From Methylobacterium tardum (GTDB taxonomy: Bacteria > Pseudomonadota > Alphaproteobacteria > Rhizobiales > Beijerinckiaceae), in NCBI RefSeq assembly GCF_023546765.1, contig NZ_CP097484.1:6072001-6136000 (forward strand): a stretch of 64,000 bases of DNA. The letters are read 5' to 3'. Shown in pieces: positions 45,992-55,377 of the stretch. The position numbers and the translations under genes were made by a program. Positions within the stretch are counted from its first letter, which is position 1. Each line of letters begins with the position of its first letter. The notes below the pieces were generated by a model that saw only the letters and a program-made list of their open reading frames with translations, made no database searches and was not told the origin of the DNA.

Positions 45992-48193
45992 CTACCGGCC
46001 CCACAGGCCGACCCGCTCGGCCCGTGCCTGCTCCTCGGCCCCGAGCAGGTCCGGCGGCGCATCCTCCGCGGCGCGTGCGCCGCCCGCCGCCAGGATCAGC
46101 CCGGCGAGGTCGTCGCCCTCGATGCGGCAGCGGGCCTTGGCCCCGTCGGAGACGGCCGTGCAGACCACCTCGCGCCGCCGCAGGTAACTCGCGAGCTGAC
46201 GGGCGAGATGTCCGCGCTCGCCCTCCACCCCGAGAAGGCGCACGACGCGGCCGCGCAGGTTCAGGGTCCCGGTATCGATCACCTCCGGTACGCCCCGGAC
46301 CTCGCCGGCCGGGGACGGATCGGCCGCGGTCGCGACCGCCCGGGCCGGCTCGGCCCGCTCCGCCGAGGGGCGCGGCTTGCCCTTGGCAAGCTTCTCCGCC
46401 GCCCGCTGGACGAAATCGTGGAAGATCCCGGCCGGCATCTCGCCGCCGAACATCCGGCTCATCGGGCTGTCGTCGTCGTTCCCGATCCAGACCCCGACCA
46501 CGAGGTCCGGCGTCATGCCGACGAACCAGGCGTCGCGGAAATCCTGGCTCGTACCGGTCTTGCCGCCGATGATCTGGCCGGGCACCCGCGCCGCCCGGCC
46601 GGTGCCGGACTCGACCACCGCCTGAAGCGAGTCGAGCATCATCGTGCGCGGCTCCTGCGCGAGCGTCGCCCCGGGTGCCGGATCGGTCTGGACGTAGAGC
46701 GGCTGCGGCGCCCCTCCGCGGATCGCCTGGATGCCGTAGGCCTGGAGCGGGGTGCGGCCGGAGAGGACCGATCCGTAGGCGCGGGTGATCTCCAGGAGGC
46801 TCACGCCGCCGGAGCCGAGGACGAGGCTCGGCACGTTCGGCAGGTCGGACTGGATGCCGAGCCGGCGCGCGGTGGCGATCACCGCGGGAATGCCGACCTC
46901 CTGGCCGAGCTGGGCCGCCACCGTGTTGATCGAGAGCGCGAAGGCGGTCCGCAGCGGCACCGGGCCGCGATAGCGCCCGTCGTCGTTCTCGGGCTCCCAA
47001 TTGCCGATCTGGACCGGACGATCGACCAGGACGGATTCGGGGCTGTAGCCGTTCTCGTAGGCGGTCAGGTAGACCAGCATCTTGAACAGCGAGCCCGGCT
47101 GGCGCTTGGCCTGGACGGCGCGGTTGAACTGGCTGTCCTCGTAGTCGCGGCCGCCCACCATGGCGAGGATCGCGCCCTCCTTCGACAGCACCACCATCGC
47201 CGCCTGACCGACCTTGCGGCGGCGCCCGTCCTTGTCGAGCCGGCGCGCCACGACGCCTTCGGCGAGGCTCTGCAGGTCTAGGTTCAAGGTCGAGCGGACG
47301 GTGACGTCGCCGTCCTTGCCGGCGAGGCGCTTCACGTCGCCGGCGATCATGTCGAGGAAGTAGTTGGTCCCGGGCGGCGCCTCTGGCGGCGTCTTCAGGG
47401 TCACGCTCTGCCGGCGGGCCGTGTCGGCCTCTCCTTGCGTGATTGCGCCGGTCTCGACCATGGCCTGGAGCACCACGTCGGCCCGCTCCTTGGCGCCGCC
47501 GAGGTTGCGGGTCGGCGCGAGCTGTGAGGGTGCGCGCACGAGACCGGCCAGCATGGCCGCCTCTGGAAGACTCAAGGCCTTGGCCGGCTTGCCAAAATAG
47601 CGCCGTGCTGCCGCATCCGCCCCGTAGGCGCCGGCGCCGAAATAGGCGGTGTCGAGGTAGCCGAGCAGGATCTCGTCCTTGCTCATCGTCGCCTCGACGC
47701 GCAGGGCCAGGAACGCCTCCTGGACCTTGCGCCAGAGCGTCTTCTCCTGATTGAGCGAGGTCAGGCGCGCATATTGCTGCGTGATCGTCGATCCGCCCTC
47801 GCGCACGCCGCCGCCCGTGACGTTGCGCCACGCCGCCCGGGCGAGCCCGCGCAGGTCGAGGCCCCAGTGGCTGTAGAAGCGCCGGTCCTCGATCGCCACG
47901 ATCGCCTGCGCGAGATGCGGCGGCAGGTCGGCGGCGGTGAGCTTCTGGCCGCGGAAGCTTCCGCGCGTGGCGAAGACGCGCCCGTCATCGGCCTCGACGG
48001 TGATCGCCCGCTGACCGGTCTCGGCGACGGCCCCGCCGAGCGGCGGCAGGGTCAGGAGCGCGGCGAGCAGGTAGAGCGCCAGCGCCAGGGCCGGCAGCAG
48101 GATCGCGGCACCAGCCGCGAGCAGGACCGGCCGCCGCCGCACCGGTCCGCCCCAGCGCGTCCCCGCTTCGGCGGCAGGCCGGTCGGCGGGCAC
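45992..48193 (-). CDS. Class A penicillin-binding protein 1A with an added C-terminal SNase-like domain
   Basis: 733 residues from a GTG at 48193. One membrane helix (about 22-52) precedes the glycosyltransferase domain: IEDRRFYSHWGLDLRG with catalytic Glu, GGSTITQQYARL, and YLDTAYFGAGAYGADA. The transpeptidase has QPGSLFKMLVYLTA (S-x-x-K), LSINTVAAQ (S-x-N) and GGKTGTSQDFRDAWFVG (K-T-G). It polymerises and cross-links peptidoglycan. After about residue 620 comes a Pro/Ala linker and a 100-residue segment (GRVVRLLGVEGERGHLARQL, then CRIEGDDLAGLILAAGGARA and ARAERVGLWG) that resembles staphylococcal-nuclease-like domains. The true start may be upstream at 48462 with a frameshift (see findings). 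Confidence 0.88.
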   Translation of the reverse strand: MPADRPAAEAGTRWGGPVRRRPVLLAAGAAILLPALALALYLLAALLTLPPLGGAVAETGQRAITVEADDGRVFATRGSFRGQKLTAADLPPHLAQAIVAIEDRRFYSHWGLDLRGLARAAWRNVTGGGVREGGSTITQQYARLTSLNQEKTLWRKVQEAFLALRVEATMSKDEILLGYLDTAYFGAGAYGADAAARRYFGKPAKALSLPEAAMLAGLVRAPSQLAPTRNLGGAKERADVVLQAMVETGAITQGEADTARRQSVTLKTPPEAPPGTNYFLDMIAGDVKRLAGKDGDVTVRSTLNLDLQSLAEGVVARRLDKDGRRRKVGQAAMVVLSKEGAILAMVGGRDYEDSQFNRAVQAKRQPGSLFKMLVYLTAYENGYSPESVLVDRPVQIGNWEPENDDGRYRGPVPLRTAFALSINTVAAQLGQEVGIPAVIATARRLGIQSDLPNVPSLVLGSGGVSLLEITRAYGSVLSGRTPLQAYGIQAIRGGAPQPLYVQTDPAPGATLAQEPRTMMLDSLQAVVESGTGRAARVPGQIIGGKTGTSQDFRDAWFVGMTPDLVVGVWIGNDDDSPMSRMFGGEMPAGIFHDFVQRAAEKLAKGKPRPSAERAEPARAVATAADPSPAGEVRGVPEVIDTGTLNLRGRVVRLLGVEGERGHLARQLASYLRRREVVCTAVSDGAKARCRIEGDDLAGLILAAGGARAAEDAPPDLLGAEEQARAERVGLWGR

Positions 48194-48462
48194 CCTCGGC
48201 CGAGCCTCCGTCCGAGCCCGATCGCGTCTGCGCGCCAGGAGTGCGCCGGAGCGGGCAGATGCGGCACCCCCGAGGCGCGCGACCCCGCGGCCGCCCGCGG
48301 CGAGCAGGACCCACAGGTGCCGGAGGAGATCGAGAGCAGCGCGCCGCGCCTCGCGGGCGGCCGGCGCGGGTCGGGCGCATCGCTCTTCGCTGGGCGCGCG
48401 GCCTTCGGATCTGACGGTGTCGGCCCGTCGGTCGGGGCGCGCTCCGGCGCGTCGGGCGTCAT
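48194..48462 (-). other. Possible frame-broken N-terminal extension of the PBP1A gene
   Basis: In the PBP frame the sequence is open upstream to 48520 without ATG and reads RRAALDLLRHLWVLLAAGGR then GVARLGG, which looks protein-like. An ATG at 48460-48462 in a neighbouring frame opens MTPDAPERAPTDGPTPSDPK then AARPAKSDAPDPRRPPAR. Joining both by a one-base shift near 48335-48372 would give a natural Pro/Ala-rich cytoplasmic tail. Between 48462 and the HdeD-like gene stop (48612) I see nothing else. Confidence 0.4.
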
Positions 48463-48611
48463 CGCATTGCAGGGTCCGGGACCGGCCGCTCCGGTCGACG
48501 CGGTGTTCTAGGCTGCTTCAGGCCGCGTGTCCCGCAATCACCGCGGCGTGATCGAACCCGGATGACGATCGCACCGCGGCCGTGTGGATCGGGCCACGGA
48601 TCCGGTTCGGA

Positions 48612-49265
48612 TCAGCGCCCGGTCGGGGTGATGGACGACCCGGCGGCCCCGTGCCGGCTCCGAAGCTGGAAGGCCAGGATCAGCAGGAGCACGCCGAATG
48701 CGAAGGTGTAGGAGCCGATCCACCACGTCAGCACCAGGGCCGACATGCCGGGCTCGAGGATCAGCGCGATCCCGAACAGGATCGACACGATGCCGCCGAG
48801 AACGAGCCACCAGCGGCCGTAATGGAGATGAAGCCGGAAGGCCGCGGCGATCATCAGCCCGCCGGTCACCAGCGCCCAGACGGCGAGCAGCAGCACGAAG
48901 GCCCAGACCGCCGCCGCCGGGACCAGAACCGCCGCGACACCCACGATGATGTCGGCGAGGCCTTCCAGCAGCAGGAAGCCCCAGCGCTCGTGACGCTGCG
49001 CCGCCCGGACCGCGCCGATGATGGCGAAGACGCCATCGGCGACCATGTAGGCGGCGAAGAACAGCACCAGCGAGAGCACGAAGGCGCCGGGCGCGATGAA
49101 GGCCACGGCGCCGAACAGGATCGCGATGACCCCGCGCAGGGCGATGAGCCACCAGTTGCGGGCGAGCGCCGCGCTCATGGCGTCGAGGCGCGCGGCGCCG
49201 ACGAGCGGGACGCCGGACGGAGACGTGGCCGTGGGGCCGGAATTCGGTGTCGGACTGCTGGTCAT
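48612..49265 (-). CDS. HdeD/DUF308 family membrane protein
   Basis: 217 residues from ATG at 49265 (MTSSPTPNSGPTATSPS). Six predicted helices are arranged as three repeats of the DUF308 pattern, for example LRGVIAILFGAVAFIAPGAF, ADIIVGVAAVLVPAAAV and LGGIVSILFGIALILEPGMS. HdeD in E. coli is linked to acid resistance at high cell density; in other bacteria the role is open. Monocistronic, divergent from the EmrA-like gene. Confidence 0.9.
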   Translation of the reverse strand: MTSSPTPNSGPTATSPSGVPLVGAARLDAMSAALARNWWLIALRGVIAILFGAVAFIAPGAFVLSLVLFFAAYMVADGVFAIIGAVRAAQRHERWGFLLLEGLADIIVGVAAVLVPAAAVWAFVLLLAVWALVTGGLMIAAAFRLHLHYGRWWLVLGGIVSILFGIALILEPGMSALVLTWWIGSYTFAFGVLLLILAFQLRSRHGAAGSSITPTGR

Positions 49266-49458
49266 GGCGGAACTCCGAACCTGGCAGCCGTGAGCGGCAG
49301 AGGTTCCCGGCGCAGAACGCCGCAGTGCGGCAAGCGTTCCTGGGGGCGACTGCCGCGCCATGGAACCTTGGGCCAGCGCTCGGCTTTTGCAGTGCGAGGC
49401 GGGCGATATGCACTGTCCGGCCACCCTCGGGGGCCGGCCCACCGGGCGACGATTTCCC

Positions 49459-50730
49459 ATGTTTGACGATCAGCGGCAGGCCTCCGAGGCGGCGGCGCGC
49501 GCGCGGCCGGCCGATGGCCGGGCCGAGGCGGTCGACCGCGATGTCGTCGACCGCGATGTCCTGGATCTCGGCCGGCCCACGCAGGAGCGCGAGACCGCGC
49601 GCAAGCCCGGCGCGGACGGCGAGGATCAGGAGGCGGATCAGGACGCGCCGAAGGAGGAGACCGACGACGGGGCGGACGATCAGGAGGACGAGGAGCGCCG
49701 CCCCAACATCCTGCGCCGCCACCCGTTCGCGTTCCTGCTCGGCGCCCTCGCGGTCGTCGCTCTGTGCGTCGGCGTGTTCTTCTACTGGCTCCTGTACATG
49801 CACCCGTACGAGAGCACCGACGACGCCTTCGTCGACGCGCGCAGCATCTCGATCCAGCCCAAGGTCGGCGGCTACCTCGCCGATGTGCCGGTCACCGACA
49901 ACCAGCACGTCGAGGCCGGGCAGATCCTCTTCCAGATCTACCAGCGCGACTATCAGATCGCCCTGGAGCAGGCGAAAGCCCAGGTCGAGGCCGACGAGGC
50001 CGCGATCAAGAACATCGATGCCCAGATCCAGGCGCAGTACGCCAACATCGACGTGTCGAAGGCGCAGGTCGCCACTGCCGAGGCGGCGCTGAAATTCGCC
50101 CAGGAGGATGCGGCCCGGTACAAGGACCTCGCCGAGCGCGGCTCGGGCTCGATCCAGCAATCGCAATCGGCGACCTCGACGCTGCAGCAGCGGCAGGCCT
50201 CGCTGCAGAGCGCCAATGCCAGCGTGGTCGCCGCGCAGAAGCAGATCGGCTCGCTGCAGGCGCAGAAAGCCTCGACCCAGGCGCAGCTCGCCCGCGACAA
50301 GGCGCAGGTGGAACAGGCGGAACTGAACCTCGGCTACACCACAATCCGCTCCGTGCAGTCCGGCCGTGTCGTCCGGTTGACCGGCGGCATCGGTCAGCTC
50401 GCCCAGGCCGGGCAGACCCTCTCGACCTTCGTGCCGGACGACATCTGGGTGACGGCGAACTACAAGGAGACGCAGATCACCGACATGCGTCCGGGCCAGC
50501 CGGTCGACATTGCGATCGATGCCTACCCGAGCCGCAAGATCCACGGCACGGTGGCCTCGGTGCAGCCGGGCTCCGGCACCGCCTTCAGCCTGTTGCCGGC
50601 GCAGAACGCCACCGGCAATTACGTGAAGGTGACGCAGCGCATCCCGGTGAAGATCGTCGTCAGCGACTGGCCGACGGACGTCTCGATCGGCCCGGGCATG
50701 TCGATCGTTCCGACCGTCACGGTCCGGTGA
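49459..50730 (+). CDS. EmrA/HlyD-family multidrug efflux adaptor
   Basis: 423 residues from ATG at 49459. The first 85 residues are strongly acidic (EDQEADQDAPKEETDDGADD) and cytoplasmic, an unusual length for this family. One membrane helix (about 95-115) is followed by YESTDDAFVDARSISIQPKV, the EmrA opening. A coiled coil follows, then LGYTTIRSVQSGRVVRLTGG and VTANYKETQITDMRPGQPVD. With EmrB it forms a pump for hydrophobic drugs to an outer-membrane TolC-like channel. The EmrB gene starts 5 bases later or overlaps by GTG at 50727. Confidence 0.93.
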   Translation: MFDDQRQASEAAARARPADGRAEAVDRDVVDRDVLDLGRPTQERETARKPGADGEDQEADQDAPKEETDDGADDQEDEERRPNILRRHPFAFLLGALAVVALCVGVFFYWLLYMHPYESTDDAFVDARSISIQPKVGGYLADVPVTDNQHVEAGQILFQIYQRDYQIALEQAKAQVEADEAAIKNIDAQIQAQYANIDVSKAQVATAEAALKFAQEDAARYKDLAERGSGSIQQSQSATSTLQQRQASLQSANASVVAAQKQIGSLQAQKASTQAQLARDKAQVEQAELNLGYTTIRSVQSGRVVRLTGGIGQLAQAGQTLSTFVPDDIWVTANYKETQITDMRPGQPVDIAIDAYPSRKIHGTVASVQPGSGTAFSLLPAQNATGNYVKVTQRIPVKIVVSDWPTDVSIGPGMSIVPTVTVR

Positions 50731-50735
50731 GCGCG

Positions 50736-52406
50736 ATGGCCGCCAAGGGCGGGTCGGCCGCGCCCGGGCGGAAGCCGAACGCGGACAAGCCGCGGACGGG
50801 CAAGTCCGCTGCGAGCAAGTCCGCTTCGGGCAAGGCGCCGGGCGGCCACAATCCCTGGCTGATCGCCGGCGTGGTCGCGCTGGCGACCTTCATGGAGGTG
50901 CTCGACACCACCATCGCCAACGTGGCGCTCCGCTACATCTCGGGCGGCCTCGCGGTCGGGCCCGACGAGGCGGCCTGGGTGGTGACGAGCTACCTCGTGG
51001 CCAACGCGATCACGCTCACGGCCTCGAGCTTCCTGGCCAAGCGCTACGGCCGCAAGGCGTTCTTCATGTGGTCGGTGGGGCTGTTCACGATCTCGTCGAT
51101 CCTGTGCGGTTTCGCCTGGAGCCTCGAATCGCTCCTGCTGTTCCGGGTGCTGCAGGGGCTCGGCGGCGGCGGCATGGCCCCGCTCGCCCAGTCGATCCTG
51201 GCCGATTCGTTCCCGCCGGCGAAGCGCGGTCAGGCTTTCGCGCTCTACGGCGTCGCCATCGTCGTGGCGCCGGTGATCGGGCCGACGCTCGGCGGCTGGC
51301 TTTCCGACAACGCCTCCTGGCACTGGTGCTTCCTGATCAACGGCCCCGTGGGCGTGATCGCGCTGGGGCTGATGTACTGGCTGATCGAGGACAGCGAGGC
51401 GGCCAAGAAGGAGCGCCGGGCCCTGTCCCGCAAGGGCATCCGCTTCGACATCGTCGGCTTCGTTCTGGTCGCCCTGTTCCTCGGCTCGCTGGAGGTGATC
51501 CTCGGCGAGGGCCAGCGGAAGGACTGGTTCGGCACCTCGACTCTGATGAACGTTTCCGGCGTGCTGATGGTGGTCTCGTTCGCGGCCATGATTCCGTGGC
51601 TCCTGAACAAGAAGAACCCGATCGTGGACCTGAGCCTGCTGGGCAATCGCCAGTTCGGCTCCTGCTTCCTGGTGATGATGTTTACCGGCGCGATCCTGAT
51701 CTCGACCACGCAGTTCATCCCGCAGATCACGCAAGAATATTACGGCTACACCGCCACCCTGTCGGGCCTCGTGCTCGGGCCCGGCGGCATCGTCACGGTG
51801 GTCATGATGTTCCTCACCGGCCGGGTCTCGGCCTACGTGCAGCCGAAATGGCTGATCGCCACCGGCATGACCATCGTGGCGCTCGGGATGTATGACCTGA
51901 CGCGGCTCAACGGCACGACGACCTTCGCGTTCTTCGCGTGGTCGCGGGTCTATATCGGCATCGGCCTGCCGATGGTGTTCCTGTCGATCACCTCGGCTTC
52001 CTACGAGGGCATCCGCAAGGACCAGACAGATCAGGCTTCGGCCCTGATCAACGTCGCCCGCAACGTCGGCGGCTCGATGGGCGTCTCGCTCGCCCAGAAC
52101 ATCCTGGCCTATCGCAGCCAGTTCCATCAGAGCCGGCTGGTCGAGAGCATCAATCCGGCCGAGCCCGCCTACCAGGAGACGATGCGACGCGCGACGCAGT
52201 ACTTTTCCGAGCACGGCTATGTCGGCGTCGAGGCCCAGAACCAGGCAACGGCCTGGATCGGCAGCGTGCTGAGCACCGAGGTCGCCTACTGGGCCTATAT
52301 CGACGTGTTCTGGGTGCTGGGCATGGTCGCCGCCTGCGCGGTGCCGCTGGCGCTGAGCCTGAAGAGCGTCAAGCTCGGCGGCGGTGCGCCGGCCGGCGGG
52401 CATTGA
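50736..52406 (+). CDS. DHA2-family MFS multidrug transporter (EmrB/QacA)
   Basis: 556 residues from ATG at 50736; GTG at 50727 would overlap the adaptor stop. After a Lys/Ser-rich N terminus there are 14 helices. Motif C-like and DHA2 signatures: TFMEVLDTTIANVALRYISG, WVVTSYLVANAITLTASSFL, RVLQGLGGGGMAPLAQSIL, and YGVAIVVAPVIGPTLGGWL. It exports hydrophobic compounds by proton antiport together with the adaptor. The substrate is not predictable. The operon ends here; repeat family C follows. Confidence 0.94.
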   Translation: MAAKGGSAAPGRKPNADKPRTGKSAASKSASGKAPGGHNPWLIAGVVALATFMEVLDTTIANVALRYISGGLAVGPDEAAWVVTSYLVANAITLTASSFLAKRYGRKAFFMWSVGLFTISSILCGFAWSLESLLLFRVLQGLGGGGMAPLAQSILADSFPPAKRGQAFALYGVAIVVAPVIGPTLGGWLSDNASWHWCFLINGPVGVIALGLMYWLIEDSEAAKKERRALSRKGIRFDIVGFVLVALFLGSLEVILGEGQRKDWFGTSTLMNVSGVLMVVSFAAMIPWLLNKKNPIVDLSLLGNRQFGSCFLVMMFTGAILISTTQFIPQITQEYYGYTATLSGLVLGPGGIVTVVMMFLTGRVSAYVQPKWLIATGMTIVALGMYDLTRLNGTTTFAFFAWSRVYIGIGLPMVFLSITSASYEGIRKDQTDQASALINVARNVGGSMGVSLAQNILAYRSQFHQSRLVESINPAEPAYQETMRRATQYFSEHGYVGVEAQNQATAWIGSVLSTEVAYWAYIDVFWVLGMVAACAVPLALSLKSVKLGGGAPAGGH

Positions 52407-52449
52407 GGCGGACGATCAACCTCGGGATGCGCCGCGCTCCCGGCTCCGT

Positions 52450-52556
52450 CCTTCCGGGGCGCCGCAGGCGAGCCCGGAATCGAGAAACACCGCCCGTGTC
52501 AGGACCTGACGCATCGGCGGCTCTGGATTCCGGGTTCCGCTGCGCGGCCCCGGAAT
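52450..52556. repeat. Intergenic inverted repeat, family C
   Basis: The arm at 52453-52481 (TCCGGGGCGCCGCAGGCGAG and CCCGGAATC) is imperfectly complementary to 52526-52554 (GATTCCGGGTTCCGCTGCGC and GGCCCCGGA). A one-arm copy lies at 29749-29779. It separates the convergent emrB-like and transglycosylase genes and may act as terminator for either. Confidence 0.7.
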
Positions 52557-52621
52557 GACAGGCTGATGCCCGTGATGCCTCAATCACGATACCCTTGCGC
52601 GCCAGGATGGAGACCCGATCC

Positions 52622-53845
52622 TCACACCCCGTCCGGCGGCAGCGCTTCCGTGACCTGCACGCGGCGGTTGCCCGCAGCCTGGCCTGCCTCGTCGGCGGCG
52701 ACCTCGGTCTGAGCCGGCGTTTTGTCCAGGGCCTCGGCCACCGCCGCGACGCCCTTGTAGCGCGTCAGCCGCCGGTCGATCATGTCCTCGATCCGCCCGT
52801 GCAGTTCGGCCACGGTCAGGCTGCGGCGCTTGCCGCCGGCCTTCTCGGTGAACAGGCTGCGATTGGCCCGGGCCGCGCTGCGGAACTCCCGCCCCGCGAC
52901 CTCGTCGGGCCTCTCGGAGGAGAGCGACAGGAAGCGTCCGGCGCTGGCCGTGCCGAGGAAATGCGCGAGGTAGAGCTCGGTGGTGGAGAGGGCCCGACCG
53001 ACCCGCGCCTCGATCCGCTCGCGGTCGCGCTTGATCAGCTCGGCCGCCATCAGCGCCGCCACGCGCGGATCGTTGCGCAGGCCGAGGACCCGGGTGCGCA
53101 TCCCGGCCGTGACGGTGATTGCGGAGCCGCGGCCCTTCACGGCGGCGGCTTCGTTGGCGAGCCCGTAGCGGGCGCCGTAATCGCGGATCATCTCCAGCCA
53201 GGTGCGGGCGACGAACTGAAACAGGCCCTGCGCCGAGGAAGTCGCGGCCTTCGCGTCGGTGTCGAAGCTCGATTCCTTGTCGGCCAGCGCCATCATGTAG
53301 ACGGGATCGACACCAGCCTCGTCCGAGGCCTTCACGATCGTGTCGACCACCTTGCCCGGCACGCTGCGCTGGCCGAATCGGACGGCGGCCTCGCCCTGCT
53401 CCTGGGTCACGCGCGGCAGGGCGGCGAGGTTGTCCTGGATCAGCGCCGTGGTGGCCGGCTCCTGCTCCGGAACGGGCAGTCCGCTCCAGGCGGCGTAGGC
53501 TTCGGATGAGGCCTCGATCGGCGCGGCGTCCATCGCGGAGCGGGCGAGCGCCTGCGCGGCACGCGGGCTGGTGTCCACCCGGTCGTGAGCCTGTGCGGCG
53601 GGCGCGAAATAGGCCGGCGCGAAGGCCGCCTGCGGCAGGCCGAACCCGGCGATCAGGCCCAGGACCAGCGTTCCGGAGAGCCGGCGGATCCCATTCTGGC
53701 CTGTGCGGCGAAGTGACCGGCGCTCCGTTCCGCGTCCGGCCCGCGGCAGCCACGCCACGGTTTCATCCTCGATATGGCTCGCGGTCGGCGCGAGTCGGCT
53801 CACGTCGTCGGCGCAACGCGCCGGCTCCGGGAAAACCCCCATCAC
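52622..53845 (-). CDS. Lytic transglycosylase SLT-domain protein
   Basis: 407 residues from ATG at 53845. A hydrophobic segment at about 55-80 (SGTLVLGLIAGFGLPQAAFA) looks like a late signal peptide or anchor. The SLT-like catalytic part holds MMALADKESSFDTDAKAATS then SAQGLFQFVARTWLEMIRDY; the Glu in DKESSF is the probable catalytic acid. These enzymes cut peptidoglycan with formation of 1,6-anhydro ends. The C-terminal 100 residues contain a helical region (VAELHGRIEDMIDRRLTRYK). Confidence 0.88.
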   Translation of the reverse strand: MMGVFPEPARCADDVSRLAPTASHIEDETVAWLPRAGRGTERRSLRRTGQNGIRRLSGTLVLGLIAGFGLPQAAFAPAYFAPAAQAHDRVDTSPRAAQALARSAMDAAPIEASSEAYAAWSGLPVPEQEPATTALIQDNLAALPRVTQEQGEAAVRFGQRSVPGKVVDTIVKASDEAGVDPVYMMALADKESSFDTDAKAATSSAQGLFQFVARTWLEMIRDYGARYGLANEAAAVKGRGSAITVTAGMRTRVLGLRNDPRVAALMAAELIKRDRERIEARVGRALSTTELYLAHFLGTASAGRFLSLSSERPDEVAGREFRSAARANRSLFTEKAGGKRRSLTVAELHGRIEDMIDRRLTRYKGVAAVAEALDKTPAQTEVAADEAGQAAGNRRVQVTEALPPDGV

Positions 53846-54162
53846 TGGTCCTCTTCAGATTTTTCCTTTGTCGGCCCGGCGTCTGGCGGCCGGTCCTTGG
53901 AAGCGGCGGCCGTATCGGCGCCGGCCGTGACCAGAATGGGACGGCTCCGTGATCCAAGCGTGGCACGGTCAACGAAGGGTTAACCCTGCTTTTTAAGGCC
54001 GCCGTAACGCCGTGATCGCGCCGCGCTCCGAGGGGCGGAGGCGCAAAGTTGTCGCATTCGGCTTGGAACGCCGCACGTCCGAGCCAGTTAGGTACCGCCC
54101 GGGGGGGCCGAACTCTCCGTCCCAAGACGCCACCCGCGTCCCCACAAGGACATCAGTTTCCA
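53846..54162. other. Divergent intergenic region upstream of the inositol/YcaO cluster
   Basis: About 317 bases without a gene. It must hold promoters for the transglycosylase (minus) and the cluster (plus). TTAACCCTGCTTTTTAAGG at 53980-53998 is the AT-richest part; a convincing -35/-10 pair was not found. A purine-rich ACAAGGACATC at 54143-54153 precedes the ino1 start, rather far from it. Confidence 0.4.
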
Positions 54163-55353
54163 ATGAGCATGCAGTCCGGTCGCCGCGTCGGTGTCGCGTT
54201 CGTTGGCATGGGGGGCGCCGTCGCCACCACCGCCATCGCCGGCATCGAGATGATCAAATCCGGCTCGAACCGGCTCGACGGACTGCCGCTCGCCGGCCTC
54301 TCCGTGGCGGGCACGGCCGATTACAAGGATCTCGTCTTCGGCGGCTGGGACCTGAACGGCGACGACCTCGCCTCGGCCGCGAGTGGCCACGGCGTGCTTT
54401 CGAAAGACGACATCGAGAACGGCGCCCAGGTCCTGAAGGGCATCACCCCCTGGCCGGCTGTCGGCAGCGCCAAGTTCTGCAAGAACATCGACGGCCAGAA
54501 CCGCATCGTCGCCAAGGACCACCGCGAGGCGGTCTCGGTGATCGCCAACGACCTCCGCCGCTTCCAGAAGGAGAGCAACCTCGGCGACGTGGTCGTGGTG
54601 AACCTCGCCTCCACGGAGCGCTGGCCCGACCTGAACGACCCGACCCTGAACTCGACCGCGGCCTTCGAGAAGGGGCTCGATTCGAGCGACGAGGCGATCT
54701 CGCCGGCGATGCTCTACGCCTACGCGGCGATCAAGAGCGGCATCCCCTACGCCAACTTTACCCCGAGCGTGGCCGCGGACGTCCCGGCACTCCTGGACCT
54801 CGCCAAGGAGCTGAACGTCCCGGTGGCCGGCAAGGACGGCAAGACCGGCCAGACCATGATGAAGACGGTGCTGGCCCCCGCTTTCAAGGCGCGCGCCCTG
54901 CACGTCGACGGCTGGTTCTCGACTAACATCCTCGGCAACCGCGACGGCCTGGCGCTGAACGACCCGAACTCGCTGCAGTCCAAGCTCAACACCAAGGGCA
55001 CGGTGCTCGACTCGATCCTCGGCTACCCGGTCGAGGACCACCTCGTGCACATCCACTATTACCGGCCGCGCGGCGACGACAAGGAAGCCTGGGACAACAT
55101 CGACGTCACCGGCTTCATGGGCCAGCGGATGCAGATCAAGGTGAACTTCCTCTGCAAGGACTCGATCCTGGCCGCCCCGCTGGTCATCGAGATCGCCCGC
55201 GTCCTCGACCTCGCCAACAAGCGCGGCGACGGCGGCGTGCAGGAGCAGCTCTCGACCTTCTTCAAGGCGCCGATGGTCAAAAACGGCCACGGGCCGGAGC
55301 ACGCCTTCGGCAAGCAGGAGAAGATGCTCCACGACTGGCTGGGCGTGCACTGA
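54163..55353 (+). CDS. ino1: Inositol-3-phosphate synthase
   Basis: 396 residues from ATG at 54163. The NAD-binding motif VGVAFVGMGGAVATTAIAG opens the protein. Family blocks follow: VVVVNLASTERWPDLNDPTL, YANFTPSVAADVPALLDLAK, AGKDGKTGQTMMKTVLAPAF (catalytic lysines), GWFSTNILGNRDGLALNDPN, and CKDSILAAPLVIEIARVLDL. The enzyme converts glucose 6-phosphate to inositol 1/3-phosphate by an internal NAD redox cycle. Inositol is rare in bacteria outside actinobacteria, so this gene implies a dedicated inositol product. It is the first gene of a plus-strand cluster. Confidence 0.95.
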   Translation: MSMQSGRRVGVAFVGMGGAVATTAIAGIEMIKSGSNRLDGLPLAGLSVAGTADYKDLVFGGWDLNGDDLASAASGHGVLSKDDIENGAQVLKGITPWPAVGSAKFCKNIDGQNRIVAKDHREAVSVIANDLRRFQKESNLGDVVVVNLASTERWPDLNDPTLNSTAAFEKGLDSSDEAISPAMLYAYAAIKSGIPYANFTPSVAADVPALLDLAKELNVPVAGKDGKTGQTMMKTVLAPAFKARALHVDGWFSTNILGNRDGLALNDPNSLQSKLNTKGTVLDSILGYPVEDHLVHIHYYRPRGDDKEAWDNIDVTGFMGQRMQIKVNFLCKDSILAAPLVIEIARVLDLANKRGDGGVQEQLSTFFKAPMVKNGHGPEHAFGKQEKMLHDWLGVH

Positions 55354-55377
55354 ACGGGCGCTGACGCACCACAATGT

